Source of the DNA: an uncultured Clostridia bacterium
GTDB lineage: Bacteria; Bacillota; Clostridia; Christensenellales; CAG-917
DNA length: 32,463 bases
NCBI GenBank assembly: GCA_944372795.1
Contig: CALWAF010000017.1
Location: forward strand, 1 to 32,463
Direction: 5' to 3'
The position numbers and the translations under genes were made by a program. This document shows positions 21,312 to 30,538 of this stretch, one piece after another. The notes under the pieces are model-generated. The model searched no databases, was not told the origin of the DNA, and saw only the letters and a list, made by a program, of their open reading frames with translations. Numbering within the stretch: position 1 is the first letter of the stretch; every line of letters begins with the position of its first letter.

Positions 21312-22781
21312 TCACTCTTCGTCGACGACCTCGGCGGGCGCGACTTCACTGCCCTCGGGGATGCTCACGATCTCCGCTTCCGCAGGAGCCTCGCTCCGGG
21401 CGACGGGCTCTTCCGCAGTGGCTTCCTCGGGTGCCGCCGCTTTCGCCGCGGGCGCTGCCTTCGCACCCGCTTCCGTTTCTGCGATCTTGTCCACAAGACG
21501 GAGCACGACGTCGAGACCCAGCCCCACCGTCTCCTTCTCGAAGCGCTCGGGCTGATCGTAGAAGGTGTGATAGTAGTAAGTGAGGATGGGGTTCTGCGCC
21601 GCAAAGGTGATGCTCTTCACGCCCGCCTTGGTGAAGGGGGTGGAATCGCAGCCGCCGACGGGGTTTGCGATGTTGCCGGGCTTCTCGATGCCGGCGTCGA
21701 GCATGGCTTCGGTGAGCAGCTTCTCGAGGGTGGCATCGAAACGGGTGAACTGCCACGTGTCGCCGTGGATGACTTGGAAGTGATCCTTGTCGGCGATGGA
21801 GTCAATGTTGATGTTCCAGCAATTTTTCAGGATGTCTTCGCCCTTATGACGGCGGGTGAAGCTGATGGAACCGCGAAGACCCGCCTCTTCCGCGCCGCAG
21901 TTGAAGTCGATGATGCGGCAGCCCGCGGGGATCTTGTCGGGGTTTTCCTTGAAATATTTGGTGGCGGCATACGCGATGCCGATGCCCGTCGCGTTGTCCA
22001 TGGCGCCGGGGGACGCGGTGCGGGGGTTCTTGTCCGCCCACAGCGTGATGAGGAAGCACCCCGGGATGACGAACAGCGGGATGAGGATGTAAAGAGCTAT
22101 CGAGAAATCGGGCAGAGTCTCGACCACTCCGAGCAGCGTTTCAAGCTGCGAAACGGACATGGAGTCCGCTGTAAGGATGCACAGCTCCGTGATAAAGACC
22201 GCCGCCGCCGACATGAAGATGAACAGGAACGCCACCACGCCCAAGCCCATCTTGACGAATGCGGACACGGGACCGCCGGGCATGAAACGCGTCGCCGCGG
22301 AATGCTTCCAATTCCAGCTGGTGTCTGTGTGGGCGGAGAGCATGATGGTGTAGTCGTACTTCCCGTCCTTGGGCAGCACTTCGCCGTAGACGTTCTGCGA
22401 CACTTCCTGCTTGAAGGCGAAGTCGAACCACGTCTTGTAAAGGAAGACGCTGCACACCAGCCAGACGAGGGTCGCAAGACACATGAAAAACGCAAGTCCG
22501 TGGAAGCCCACTCCCCAATCGGTGCCTGCGGGGACGAGCATGAGCACGCTTGCCGCGATGCCCACCCAACCCGCATACGGGATGCCGCCTATGCTGGCAC
22601 GGGGCGCGACGAGGAATTTCTCCTTGATCGGCTCTATGCCTATGGCTTTGAGTTTGTCCGCCATATGATCGGCGAATTTGCGCTCATTGTCCGAGCCCGG
22701 CAAACGGGGCCCTATCTCGTTCGCCGCCGTCTCGACGATGCCGAACGCTTCGTCGGCGTACTTTTTCAGTTCTTCTCTCAT
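21312..22781 (-). CDS. Membrane-embedded M28-family metallopeptidase
   Basis: 489 residues. The two-zinc aminopeptidase site is complete: H151 and D153 (SAHTDTS), D262 (GAMDNATG), E298/E299 (GAEEAGLRGS), D327 (NIDSIAD) and H405 (YYHTFYD). Unlike soluble M28 enzymes, it has about four hydrophobic helices inside the catalytic domain: near 66-86 and 93-115, before H151, and near 175-205 and 227-249, between H151 and D262. The C-terminal 60 residues are an Ala/Glu/Pro-rich acidic tail. There is no signal peptide. AAGGGAGGA precedes the ATG. It lies 70 nt after serS on the same strand, with a strong hairpin between. It might cleave membrane or exported peptides, or act on a non-peptide amide. Confidence 0.85.
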   Translation of the reverse strand: MREELKKYADEAFGIVETAANEIGPRLPGSDNERKFADHMADKLKAIGIEPIKEKFLVAPRASIGGIPYAGWVGIAASVLMLVPAGTDWGVGFHGLAFFMCLATLVWLVCSVFLYKTWFDFAFKQEVSQNVYGEVLPKDGKYDYTIMLSAHTDTSWNWKHSAATRFMPGGPVSAFVKMGLGVVAFLFIFMSAAAVFITELCILTADSMSVSQLETLLGVVETLPDFSIALYILIPLFVIPGCFLITLWADKNPRTASPGAMDNATGIGIAYAATKYFKENPDKIPAGCRIIDFNCGAEEAGLRGSISFTRRHKGEDILKNCWNINIDSIADKDHFQVIHGDTWQFTRFDATLEKLLTEAMLDAGIEKPGNIANPVGGCDSTPFTKAGVKSITFAAQNPILTYYYHTFYDQPERFEKETVGLGLDVVLRLVDKIAETEAGAKAAPAAKAAAPEEATAEEPVARSEAPAEAEIVSIPEGSEVAPAEVVDEE

Positions 22782-22817
22782 ATATCCTCCCTTTTTCCGC
22801 GGGGCGGAACTTTATTT

Positions 22818-22843
22818 CCCGCTGCGGCGCACGCCGCGGCGGG
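22818..22843. terminator. Hairpin between serS and the M28 gene
   Basis: CCCGCCGCGGCG / CGCCGCAGCGGG (minus strand) with a 2-nt loop and one mismatch; an A-rich tail rather than a T-run follows. It may only reduce read-through into the M28 gene. Confidence 0.5.
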
Positions 22844-22851
22844 ATAAGTTT

Positions 22852-24135
22852 TTATTTGCCGAGATACTCTCTTCCACCCATCCACTTGCGCAGCACTTCG
22901 GGGATGGTGACCGTGCCGTCTTCGTTCTGGAACTGCTCCACGATGGCGGGGATGAGGCGGCTGGTGGCAAGACCGCTGCCGTTAAGCGTATGCACATAGG
23001 CGGGTTTGCCCGTCTTGGAGTCGCGATAGCGGGTGTTGTTGCGGCGCGCCTGATAGTCGTTGGCGTTGGAGACGGAGCTGCATTCCTTATAGATGCCCAT
23101 GCTGGGGATCCAAAGCTCCACGTCGTAAGTCCTAGCCATGGACGCCGAGCAGTCGCCCGCCGCGAGCTTGGACACTCTGAAGTGCAGTCCCAGCCCCTCG
23201 ACGAGCCTCGCCGCCTTGTCGACGAGCTCGTTGAAAGCCTCCATGCTGTGCTCGGGATGAGCGTACTGCACCATCTCCACCTTGTTGAACTGATGCCCGC
23301 GGATCATGCCGCGCTCCTCCGCCCTTGCGCTGCCCGCCTCTTTGCGATAGCAGGGGGTGTAGGCGAAGAACTTCATGGGCAGTTTGCTCTCGTCGATAAT
23401 CTCGCCCGCGTACATGTTGACCAGCGCGGTCTCCGCCGTGGGCAGCATGAAACGGTTGCGGTGTCTGTCCTCGTCGATGTCCAGCCAATAGACCTCGTCG
23501 CTGAATTTGGGGAACTGCCCCGCGCCGAAGCCGCAGCTGTAGCCCAGCTGATGAGGGGGAAGGATGAACTCATAGCCGTCCTTCAGATGTTCCTCGATGA
23601 AGTAGTTGAGGAGCGCCCACTCCAGCTGCGCGCCCAAACCGCGATAGATCCAGAACCCGTTGCCGCCGAGCTTCACTCCCCTCTCGTAGTCGATGAGACC
23701 GAGGGAGGTGCAGAGGTCGACGTGGTTTTTCAGGGGGAAGGAGAACTCCGGCTTCTCGCCCACCACCTTCACCACTTGGTTGTTCTCCTTCTCGCCGGGG
23801 AGAAGGTCGTCGTCGGGGATGTTGGGGAGACGGGAGAGGAAGTCCGCGATGCGCTCCATGAGAGCGTTGATGTCCGCATCCCTGTCCGCGATCTCGTCGC
23901 CTATCGCGCGCATCTCCTTGAAGATGTCGTCCACGGGCTTGCCCTCTTTTTTGAGCTTCGGGATCTCGGCGGACACCTTATTGCGGCGTGCCTTTAACTG
24001 CTCTACGGCGCTTATCGCCGCCTTTCTTTCGTTGTCCCACGCGATGACCTCGGAAAAATCGACTTCACAGCCCTTCTTCGCGAGCGCCGCCGCCACCCCT
24101 GCGGGGTCTGCCTTTATTCTGTTGATGTCCAACAT
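22852..24135 (-). CDS. serS: Seryl-tRNA synthetase
   Basis: 427 residues, class II synthetase. The N-terminal helical arm (about 1-110; KLKKEGKPVDDIFKEM region) is the coiled coil that grips the tRNA. Motif 2 is CYRKEAGSARAEERGMIRGHQFNKVE; motif 3 is NGSGLATSRLIPAIVEQF. GIYKECSSVSNANDYQARR is the serine-site loop. The commonly seen GTGQLPKF appears as GAGQFPKF. GAAGGAG lies before the ATG. It is 19 nt downstream of leuS on the same strand, so the two are cotranscribed. Confidence 0.97.
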   Translation of the reverse strand: MLDINRIKADPAGVAAALAKKGCEVDFSEVIAWDNERKAAISAVEQLKARRNKVSAEIPKLKKEGKPVDDIFKEMRAIGDEIADRDADINALMERIADFLSRLPNIPDDDLLPGEKENNQVVKVVGEKPEFSFPLKNHVDLCTSLGLIDYERGVKLGGNGFWIYRGLGAQLEWALLNYFIEEHLKDGYEFILPPHQLGYSCGFGAGQFPKFSDEVYWLDIDEDRHRNRFMLPTAETALVNMYAGEIIDESKLPMKFFAYTPCYRKEAGSARAEERGMIRGHQFNKVEMVQYAHPEHSMEAFNELVDKAARLVEGLGLHFRVSKLAAGDCSASMARTYDVELWIPSMGIYKECSSVSNANDYQARRNNTRYRDSKTGKPAYVHTLNGSGLATSRLIPAIVEQFQNEDGTVTIPEVLRKWMGGREYLGK

Positions 24136-24154
24136 ATTATACTCCTTCTTCCTT

Positions 24155-26578
24155 TCAGGCTATGATGTTCACCAGCCTGCCGGGCACGATTATTATCTTC
24201 TTGTACGCCCCTCCGCCGAGCTGCGCCGCCACGGCTTCGAGAGCCGCCTTCTCGATGTCTTCCTTCGCCGCGTCCTGCGCCACGGTTATGCGCGCACGCA
24301 GTTTGGAATTGACCTGCACCGCGAGCTCGACCTCGTCGCGCACAAGCGCCTTTTCGTCCGCCACGGGATAGCGCTGATCGAAGACGGAATAGGTCTGTCC
24401 CAGCATCTCCCACAGCTCTTCTGCGAAGTGCGGCGCAAAGGGAGCGAGCAGCAGCACGAGATCCTTCACGCAGTCGTTGAAGAGGGTGCTCTTGTTCTGC
24501 ACCGCGGCGTCGTAGGCATAGATCGCGTTGACGAATTCCATGATCCTAGCCAGCGCCGTATTGAACGAGAACGTCTCGATGTCGGCAGAAACGGACTTTA
24601 TCGTGGTGTTTCTGACGTAATTAAGTTCCTTTTCAGCTTTTTCGGGCGCTCTTTTCTCAAAGTTCATCCCGTAGCACTTCTTGACGACACGCTCCACCCT
24701 GTCGAAGAATCTGCCTATGCTTTCCAGCCCGTTGTCGTTCCACGGGCCGCCCTCGACATAACTGAAGCCGAACATCAGATACACCCTGAAAACGTCCGCG
24801 CCGTACTGCGCGATGCTGTCGTCGGGAGACACCACGTTGCCGCGCGACTTGGACATCTTGTTGCCGTCCGAGCCGAGGATGGTGCCCTGATGCACGAGGG
24901 AAAGGAAGGGCTCGTCGAAATCGAGATAACCCATATCCCGCAGCGCCTTGGTGAAGAAGCGTGCGTAAAGCAGGTGCATGCACGCGTGCTCCGCGCCGCC
25001 GATATACTTGTCCACGGGCAGCATCTTGTCTATCCATTCTCTGTCGAACGCCGCCTTGTCGTTGCGGTTGTCGGGATAGCGCAGATAATACCAACTGGAG
25101 CACACGAAGGTGTCCAAAGTATCGGGATCCCTGCGCGCGGGTCTGCCGCACACGGGGCACTTCACGTTCATGAATTCCTCGCTCTTGGCAAGGGGGCTGA
25201 CTCCGTCGGGCTTGAACTCCACGTTGTAAGGGAGCCTGACGGGCAGATCCTCTTCGGGCACGGGGACGACGCCGCAGTGCTCGCAGTGTATCATCGGGAT
25301 GGGCGCACCCCAATAGCGCTGACGGCTGACCAGCCAGTCGCGCAGGCGGTAGTTGGTTTTAAGGGCGCCCTTGCCCTCCGCCTCCAGCTTCTTGATGACG
25401 GCGATCTTGCCCTCTTCCGAGGTCATGCCGTCGAACTCGCCGGAGTTGACCATCACGCCGTAGTCGGTGTAAGGCAGCTCGTCGGGAGAGCCGTCCGCAC
25501 TCTTCACCACCCTTTCGATGGGCAGACCGAGTTTCTTGGCGAAGACAAAGTCGCGCTCGTCGTGAGCGGCGACGCCCATGACCGCGCCCGTGCCGTAGCT
25601 CGCGAGCACGTAATCCGCGACGAGGATGGGCACTTCTCTGCCGTTGACGGGGTTTATGGCATACGCACCCGTCATGACGCCCGTCTTCTCGCGGTTGCTG
25701 GCGAGGCGGTCTATCTCGGTCACCTTGGACGCGTTCAGCTTATATTCCTCCACCGCCGCCCTGCACTCGGGGGTGGTGATGACGTCCACGAGGGGATTTT
25801 CGGGGGCGAGGACGACATAGGTCACGCCGAAGGTCGTGTCCGCACGCGTGGTGAACACGCGGAACTTCTCTTCCCTGCCCTTCACCGCGAACTCTATATC
25901 GCCGCCGTAGGACTTGCCTATCCAGTGCTTCTGCATGAGCTTGGTCTTCTCGGGCCAATCCAGCTTGTCCAGACCCGCGAGCAGTTCTTCGGCGTAATCC
26001 GTGATCTTGAAGAACCACTGGGTGAGGTTCTTTCTCACCACCGTCGTCCCGCAGCGTTCGCACTCGCCCTGCACGACCTGCTCGTTGGCGAGCACCGTAT
26101 TACACGAGGGACACCAGTTGACGGGAGCCTCCTTGCGGTAGGCGAGCCCGTGCTTGTAAAGCTGCAAGAAGAGCCACTGCGTCCACTTATAGTACTCGGG
26201 CACGCAGGTGTACACCTCATAGTCCCAATCGTACATCGCACCTATCTTTTTGAGCTGTTCCTCCATGGTGGCGATGTTCTTCATCGTGCTGTCCTGCGGG
26301 TGGATGCCCGTCTTTATCGCGTAGTTTTCGGCGGGCAGACCGAAGGCGTCGAAGCCCATCGGCTGGAACACTTCGTAGCCCTGCATCCTCTTGAAACGGG
26401 CGTAGGAATCGGCGGGTCCGTAGTTATACCAATGTCCCGCGTGCAGTTTCGCGCCGGAGGGATAGGAAAACATTTCCAGCACGTAACACTTCTTGTCCAC
26501 TCTGTCGCGGTGGAACTTGTAAAGACCGGTGTCCGCCCAGATCTTCTGCCATTTTTTCTCAACTTGTTTGAGATCCAT
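24155..26578 (-). CDS. leuS: Leucyl-tRNA synthetase
   Basis: 807 residues, class Ia. The HIGH motif is HAGH in [15 protein letters not shown] (about 40-54); KMSKS is in [29 protein letters not shown] and GECERCG form the zinc-binding insert. The CP1 editing domain (about 220-420) has [20 protein letters not shown] and [16 protein letters not shown]. The C-terminal tRNA-binding part ends ...[21 protein letters not shown] precedes the ATG. The leader is only about 65-75 nt, too short for a T-box riboswitch. It is divergent from the GH5 gene. Confidence 0.97.
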   Translation of the reverse strand: MDLKQVEKKWQKIWADTGLYKFHRDRVDKKCYVLEMFSYPSGAKLHAGHWYNYGPADSYARFKRMQGYEVFQPMGFDAFGLPAENYAIKTGIHPQDSTMKNIATMEEQLKKIGAMYDWDYEVYTCVPEYYKWTQWLFLQLYKHGLAYRKEAPVNWCPSCNTVLANEQVVQGECERCGTTVVRKNLTQWFFKITDYAEELLAGLDKLDWPEKTKLMQKHWIGKSYGGDIEFAVKGREEKFRVFTTRADTTFGVTYVVLAPENPLVDVITTPECRAAVEEYKLNASKVTEIDRLASNREKTGVMTGAYAINPVNGREVPILVADYVLASYGTGAVMGVAAHDERDFVFAKKLGLPIERVVKSADGSPDELPYTDYGVMVNSGEFDGMTSEEGKIAVIKKLEAEGKGALKTNYRLRDWLVSRQRYWGAPIPMIHCEHCGVVPVPEEDLPVRLPYNVEFKPDGVSPLAKSEEFMNVKCPVCGRPARRDPDTLDTFVCSSWYYLRYPDNRNDKAAFDREWIDKMLPVDKYIGGAEHACMHLLYARFFTKALRDMGYLDFDEPFLSLVHQGTILGSDGNKMSKSRGNVVSPDDSIAQYGADVFRVYLMFGFSYVEGGPWNDNGLESIGRFFDRVERVVKKCYGMNFEKRAPEKAEKELNYVRNTTIKSVSADIETFSFNTALARIMEFVNAIYAYDAAVQNKSTLFNDCVKDLVLLLAPFAPHFAEELWEMLGQTYSVFDQRYPVADEKALVRDEVELAVQVNSKLRARITVAQDAAKEDIEKAALEAVAAQLGGGAYKKIIIVPGRLVNIIA

Positions 26579-26650
26579 ACACTCTCCTCGGATCGTCCTC
26601 CCGCGGCAGCTGCGCCCGGGAAACGTAAAGATTTTCGGAAAACAGTTTTC

Positions 26651-26679
26651 AGTTTAATACCTAAACGGAGTTTAGTCAA
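26651..26679 (-). promoter_or_regulatory. Promoter of leuS-serS with embedded palindrome
   Basis: Minus strand: -35 TTGACT (26674-26679), 17-bp spacer, -10 TAAACT (26651-26656). The perfect palindrome CTAAACGGAGTTTAG (26661-26675; 6-bp arms) overlaps the -35 and most of the spacer, a good place for a repressor. Confidence 0.7.
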
Positions 26680-26731
26680 ACAAATCCGCGCATTATGCGC
26701 GCACGAAGGCGGCTCCCGCCGCTCGCCGCTA

Positions 26732-26760
26732 TTGACAGAGCGGGAAGATGGGGTTAAACT
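26732..26760 (+). promoter_or_regulatory. Promoter of the GH5 gene
   Basis: -35 TTGACA (26732-26737), 17-bp spacer, -10 TAAACT (26755-26760). Confidence 0.8.
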
Positions 26761-26780
26761 TTTGAGTGGGAGAAACCGTT

Positions 26781-28124
26781 ATGAAAAAACATTTTACCGT
26801 TCTTTTACTTGCCGTGCTCATTCTCTCCGCGCTGTTCTCGTTTGCCGCCTGCAACGACGACCCCGCGGACAAAACACCCGCGGAGCTGCCCATGCTCTCG
26901 GCGTCGGGCGAGGACATCGTGGACGCGGACGGAAACACCGTGGCGCTGCGCGGCACCAACTTCGGCGGTTGGCTGGTGCAGGAGGGCTGGATGTGCCCCA
27001 CCGCGCAGACGGACACCCTCTCCACCAACATGACCCTCTACTCCCGCTTCGGCAGGGAACGCGCCGAGGCGCTCATCGCGGCGTATGAGGAAAGCTGGAT
27101 CACGGAGGCGGATTTTGCCAACGTCAAAGCCCTCGGGCTCAACGTCGTGCGCGTCCCCTTCACTTATATGAATGTCTATGGCTATCTCTCCGACAAGGGC
27201 GAGCTGCTCCACCCCTCCGAGTTCACCCTGCGGGAAGACCCCTTCAAGCGGCTGGACTTCGCGCTTGAAATGTGCAAGAAGTATGAGCTCTATCTCATCC
27301 TCGACCTGCACGGAGCGGTGGGTTCGCAGAACGGCAGCGACCACAGCGGCGACACCTCGCGGACAAATCTCTATGCGGACACCGAGCTCGGCGAAGCGTA
27401 CCGCGCAAAGACCGCGGAGCTTTGGGGGCTCGTGGCGGAACACTTCGCGGGAGAAAGCAACGTCGCGGGCTACGATCTTCTCAACGAGCCCACAAGGGCA
27501 AGCCGCGAAACGCAGTGGGACTACTACGACGTCCTCTACGACGCCGTCCGCGCGAAGGACCCCGACCACATGATCTTCATCGAATCGACGTGGGAGACGC
27601 AGGATCTCCCCTCCCCCGAGAGCTACGGCTGGGAGAACGTCGTCTATGAATACCACCACTACAACTGGACGGATTCCAATCAGTCCAATTCGTCTTTCTA
27701 CAGCTTCAAACAACTTTTGGACAGCCTCACCCCGCACGGAGTCCCCGTCCTCATCGGCGAGTTCAACGCGTGGGGCGACGCAGGCCGCTCCGTCGGCGAC
27801 AGGGAACAGACCGACCTCGAAGCCAACGCCGGCGTGCTGGAATTCTACAACGGCGAGGGCTGGCATTGGACGACTTGGACATACAAGGTGGTGGTCACGC
27901 TCGGAAACAGCAACTGGGGACTTTTCAACGCCGCCATCCTCCAAAACGACGTGACGAAGATATACCCGGACATGGATTCCTACGAAGACATCCTCGCCGC
28001 ATGGTCCGCCGTGGGCACCGCGGAGCACTTCTCCCTTTACGAGGACTTTGCGGACATCGTCTCGGCGGCAGCTGCCGCTCCCTTCGCGCAAGGCGAACCC
28101 GCCGGCGGCTACTCCATAATCTGA
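26781..28124 (+). CDS. Surface lipoprotein glycoside hydrolase family 5
   Basis: 447 residues. MKKHFTVLLL...LFSFAAC is a lipoprotein signal with Cys24 lipidated, so the enzyme is anchored outside. The barrel starts LRGTNFGGWLVQEGW (56-70), close to exo-beta-1,3-glucanase-type GH5 members. In YDLLNEPT, E236 is the acid/base; in VLIGEFNAWG, E327 is the nucleophile; EYHHYNW and WHWTTWTYK are the expected sugar-contact segments. No carbohydrate-binding module. GGGAG precedes the ATG. Likely acts on a beta-glucan or related glycan, substrate unproven. The TGA stop lies in a shortened E1 repeat that also forms a hairpin just downstream. Confidence 0.92.
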   Translation: MKKHFTVLLLAVLILSALFSFAACNDDPADKTPAELPMLSASGEDIVDADGNTVALRGTNFGGWLVQEGWMCPTAQTDTLSTNMTLYSRFGRERAEALIAAYEESWITEADFANVKALGLNVVRVPFTYMNVYGYLSDKGELLHPSEFTLREDPFKRLDFALEMCKKYELYLILDLHGAVGSQNGSDHSGDTSRTNLYADTELGEAYRAKTAELWGLVAEHFAGESNVAGYDLLNEPTRASRETQWDYYDVLYDAVRAKDPDHMIFIESTWETQDLPSPESYGWENVVYEYHHYNWTDSNQSNSSFYSFKQLLDSLTPHGVPVLIGEFNAWGDAGRSVGDREQTDLEANAGVLEFYNGEGWHWTTWTYKVVVTLGNSNWGLFNAAILQNDVTKIYPDMDSYEDILAAWSAVGTAEHFSLYEDFADIVSAAAAAPFAQGEPAGGYSII

Positions 28125-28177
28125 CGCCGCTATTTCGCGAATTGCTTTGTCAGAGCCCTCGTCTTAAAACGAGGGCT
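28121..28177 (+). repeat. Shortened E1 element overlapping the GH5 stop codon
   Basis: CTGACGCCGCTATTTCGCGA at 28121-28140 matches the E1 terminal repeat, and GCGAATTGCTTTGTCAGAGC (28137-28156) matches the rpsI-side end of E1 exactly. A hairpin AGCCCTCGT/ACGAGGGCT (28154-28177) takes the place of the long E1 stem and is followed by TCATTTC. As at rpsI, the gene's TGA (28122-28124) falls at the same place in the element. The other half of E1 is missing or unrecognisable. Confidence 0.7.
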
Positions 28178-28198
28178 TCATTTCAACCAAAAAGAGAA

Positions 28199-28250
28199 CA
28201 AGCTGTCCGTCTCCTGACATGGGAATGTTGTTCCCCCTCCTTCCCTAACA
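28199..28250. repeat. Block R2, divergent copy
   Basis: AAGCTGTCCGTCTCCTGACATGGG begins here (28200); the AAGCTGTCCGT flank is also found beside E1 copy 2 at 3137. R2 continues as AATGTTGTTCCCCCTCC. Confidence 0.65.
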
Positions 28251-28261
28251 AGGAACGCGTT

Positions 28262-28381
28262 GAAACCAACGGGGACGGGGTCAAGCCGGGGTCCACATCT
28301 CCGATGGGGCTTGGGGGCGCAAATGTTCAACTCGGACGAACGCGTCCGAGAATGAACATTTTTACCCCGTCCCCGTTTGTT
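28262..28381. repeat. REP-like nested palindrome R6, copy 2
   Basis: Outer 20-bp stem (GAAAC.AACGGGGACGGGGT and partner) with one mismatch. Inside is AAATGTTCA / TGAACATTT, and within that CTCGGACG / CGTCCGAG. The plan matches 2496-2560 (GGGGACGGG outside, TGTTCA inside), but many paired bases differ, and a 40-nt insertion with GCCGGGG/CCGATGGGGC lies on one side. Confidence 0.75.
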
Positions 28382-28429
28382 TCGGAGTTATACGCGAACT
28401 CATGCAACACCCGCCCAGAGGGTGCGACG

Positions 28430-28706
28430 TGCTCAAGCTAGTTTAACGGGCGTACGTCCCCCTGACATGGGAGTATTGCTCCCCCACCTTCCCTTCGGGC
28501 TTTCCTCCCCCACTCGTGAAGAGTGCAGTCCTCCTAAAATGCGGGATATACTTTTCGTCCTTTTAGATAAAGTTTGAATCTCGCATAGAGATAGTCGAGC
28601 GGCGAACAGTACTGACTGAACATCGCTCGCGGGGAGAGGAAGGCGACTCGACGCGCACGGCGCCCGTGTCTACTTAATTATCCGTCCGGCTTGCGAGGTC
28701 GCATTT
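28430..28706. repeat. Long inverted repeat, right copy
   Basis: Reverse-complement partner of 132-403. It includes R2 (28452-28503), GCTCAAGCTAGTTTAACGGG at its left edge, and ends in CTTGCGAGGTCGCA. Compared with the left copy it has small indels. The left-copy CAG-TTTATT-CTG loop is CAG-TCAGTA-CTG here (minus strand), so the loop changes while the stem is kept. Confidence 0.8.
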
Positions 28707-28803
28707 CGCGCCGCGACTTGCAAGAGCGGGCGCAAACGCCCGCTGTGCAAGTTTGGGTGAGCGGCGCGTGATTCCGTCTTCGAAAAAGAAACGTCTTATT
28801 TAT
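28707..28803. repeat. Hairpin plus partial R4
   Basis: GCGGGCG-CAAA-CGCCCGC (28726-28743) lies between two CTTGCAAG/TGCAAGT motifs, as at the left end of the window. From 28757, GCGTGATTCCGTCTTCGAAAAAG matches the end of R4 copy 2 (13850-13872). Confidence 0.65.
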
Positions 28804-28884
28804 GCACGCTCGGATTTGAACCCTTCCCATCCTCCGCGCCGTGGCACACCACCGCCGCAAATTTTTCCGCTTTATCTCAAAGCC

Positions 28885-28914
28885 TTGAAGAATGCCGTCG
28901 ATGTGTGATATACT
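28885..28914 (+). promoter_or_regulatory. Promoter of tmk-holB-ricT
   Basis: -35 TTGAAG (28885-28890), 18-bp spacer, -10 TATACT (28909-28914). Confidence 0.65.
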
Positions 28915-28955
28915 GACAAGAAGTACGGGGCTTTTGCCCGCAAGGCGAGGAAAAC

Positions 28956-29564
28956 ATGTTCGTTACGTTCGAGGGTTGCGAAGGAGTGGGGAAATCCACC
29001 CAGCTGAATATGTTGAAGGAATATCTTTCCGCGACGGGACAGGAAGCCGTCTACGTCCGCGAGCCCGGGAGCACCCGCATCTCGGAAAAGATACGCTCCG
29101 TCATCCTCGACCCCGCCAACACCGAAATGACCGCGGAGACCGAGGCTCTGCTCTACGCCGCGGCGCGTGCGCAGCTGGTGAGCGAAGTCATCCTCCCTGC
29201 GCTCTCTGCGGGAAAGACCGTCATCTGCGACAGATATGTGGACTCCTCCGCCGCCTATCAGGGCTATGCGCGGGGGCTGGGCATCGACTTCGTGCGCAGG
29301 ATCAACTCCTACGCCCTCGCGAACGCGATGCCGGATGTCACCGTCTTCATCGACCTCCGCCCTTCCGACGCCTTCAGAAGCGTGCGCCGCGAGGACAGGC
29401 TGGAGCGCGAAAAGGCGGAGTTCCACGACAAAGTGTATGAAGGCTATCTTGCACAAGCAAGCACTTCAAACGGCAGATTTGTGATGATAAAACCCGAAAA
29501 GGACAAAAACGAGACGCACCGCAAGATCATCGCGGCGCTGCGCGAGAAAGGAGCCGTAAAGTGA
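28956..29564 (+). CDS. tmk: Thymidylate kinase
   Basis: 202 residues. It phosphorylates dTMP to dTDP. The P-loop is FEGCEGVGKST (5-15); the DR-type segment CDRYVDSSAAYQG and the lid REDRLEREKAEFHDKVYEGY are present. The substrate loop usually REPGGT reads REPGST, a small change. GCGAGG precedes the ATG. It is the first gene of tmk-holB-ricT. In many Firmicutes yaaQ and yaaR lie between tmk and holB; here they are absent and tmk overlaps holB directly. Confidence 0.95.
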   Translation: MFVTFEGCEGVGKSTQLNMLKEYLSATGQEAVYVREPGSTRISEKIRSVILDPANTEMTAETEALLYAAARAQLVSEVILPALSAGKTVICDRYVDSSAAYQGYARGLGIDFVRRINSYALANAMPDVTVFIDLRPSDAFRSVRREDRLEREKAEFHDKVYEGYLAQASTSNGRFVMIKPEKDKNETHRKIIAALREKGAVK

Positions 29565-30538
29565 AAGCTCCCCTCTTCGAAAACGTGCTGCGCGCCTCTC
29601 GTGCGTTCTATCTCATAAGCAAGGACATGCAGCTGGGGCTGGGGCACGCCTACATGGTCGTCTCCCCCGACGACGAGATCGTCAAGGAGTTCTTCTCCCT
29701 CGTCGCCGCCAAGATGTTCTGCCTCACGGGAAGGGCGTGCATGGAGTGTCGCGGCTGCCGCACCGTGCTGGACGGCAACAATCCTGACGTCTTCACTCTC
29801 AACGAACAGGGTGACAAGATCAAGGTGCAGGACGTCAAGGACCTCGTAGCGTCCGTCAGCATAAAACCCCTCGGCGACGTCAAGGCTTACTTCGTGCACC
29901 GCGCGGATCTGATGACCCAAGACGCGCAGAACAAGCTGCTGAAAACTTTGGAAGAACCGCCCGCGGGCGTGACCATCTTCCTCGGCGTCGCGAACGAAGC
30001 GGGCGTGCTGGACACCGTCAAGTCCCGTTGCAGGAAGGTGTACATCGACGTCTTCGACCGCGAGACCGTCTACAACGCTCTGAAAGATCTGGGCTGCGGC
30101 GGCGAGGAAGCGGCGATCGCGGCGGCGTGTTGCGAGGGACAGCTGGGCAAGGCGAGAGTCATCGCCTTCTCTCCCGAATACGGCGAGCGCTATGCCGACG
30201 CGCTCACTCTGCTCGAGCGGCTGAAACGCAGCCGCGACGTGCTGGACGCCGAGTCCGTCCCCTCCCTCAAAAGCAACGAAGGCGAGTTCCTGAAAGTGCT
30301 TGCCGTGGCGGTGCGCGACATCATATCCGCAAAAGAGGGCTCCCCCCTCTTCTTCGGCGAGGCGACCGCCTCCCGCATAGAACGACTCTCGCAGGGGTTC
30401 TCCCTCCGCGCCCTCGCCCTCACCCTCGAGGCGATAGGGAAGGCGCAGGAGAAACTGGCGTTTTCCGTCAACACCGCGGCGGTGGAGGACAGCCTGCTCT
30501 TCGACATTCTGGAGGTCAAACACAAATGGCAATCATAG
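29561..30538 (+). CDS. holB: DNA polymerase III subunit delta'
   Basis: 325 residues, clamp-loader subunit. It starts at GTG 29561, overlapping the tmk stop (GTGA), with AAAGGAG upstream. GHAYMVVSPDDEIV takes the place of a working P-loop, as expected of delta', which does not hydrolyse ATP. A four-cysteine zinc module (CLTGRACMECRGC) and VKSRCRKV with the SRC sensor motif are visible, plus KLLKTLEEPP. The C-terminal helical part overlaps the next gene by 13 nt. Confidence 0.93.
   Translation: MKAPLFENVLRASRAFYLISKDMQLGLGHAYMVVSPDDEIVKEFFSLVAAKMFCLTGRACMECRGCRTVLDGNNPDVFTLNEQGDKIKVQDVKDLVASVSIKPLGDVKAYFVHRADLMTQDAQNKLLKTLEEPPAGVTIFLGVANEAGVLDTVKSRCRKVYIDVFDRETVYNALKDLGCGGEEAAIAAACCEGQLGKARVIAFSPEYGERYADALTLLERLKRSRDVLDAESVPSLKSNEGEFLKVLAVAVRDIISAKEGSPLFFGEATASRIERLSQGFSLRALALTLEAIGKAQEKLAFSVNTAAVEDSLLFDILEVKHKWQS

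Noticed and set aside
26579..26655. T-box riboswitch before leuS
   Set aside because: The leader is only about 75 nt from the predicted start, and no T-box sequence or antiterminator stem was found.
23693..27088. Open frame of over 1,100 codons on the plus strand, opposite serS and leuS
   Set aside because: It is an antisense shadow caused by high GC and skewed codon use. Both synthetases opposite it are certain, and the frame runs into the wrong frame of the GH5 gene.
28805..28845. tRNA-like T-arm (GGTTCAAATCC on the minus strand)
   Set aside because: The flanking bases do not form a proper T stem, and no acceptor, D or anticodon arm can be placed around it.
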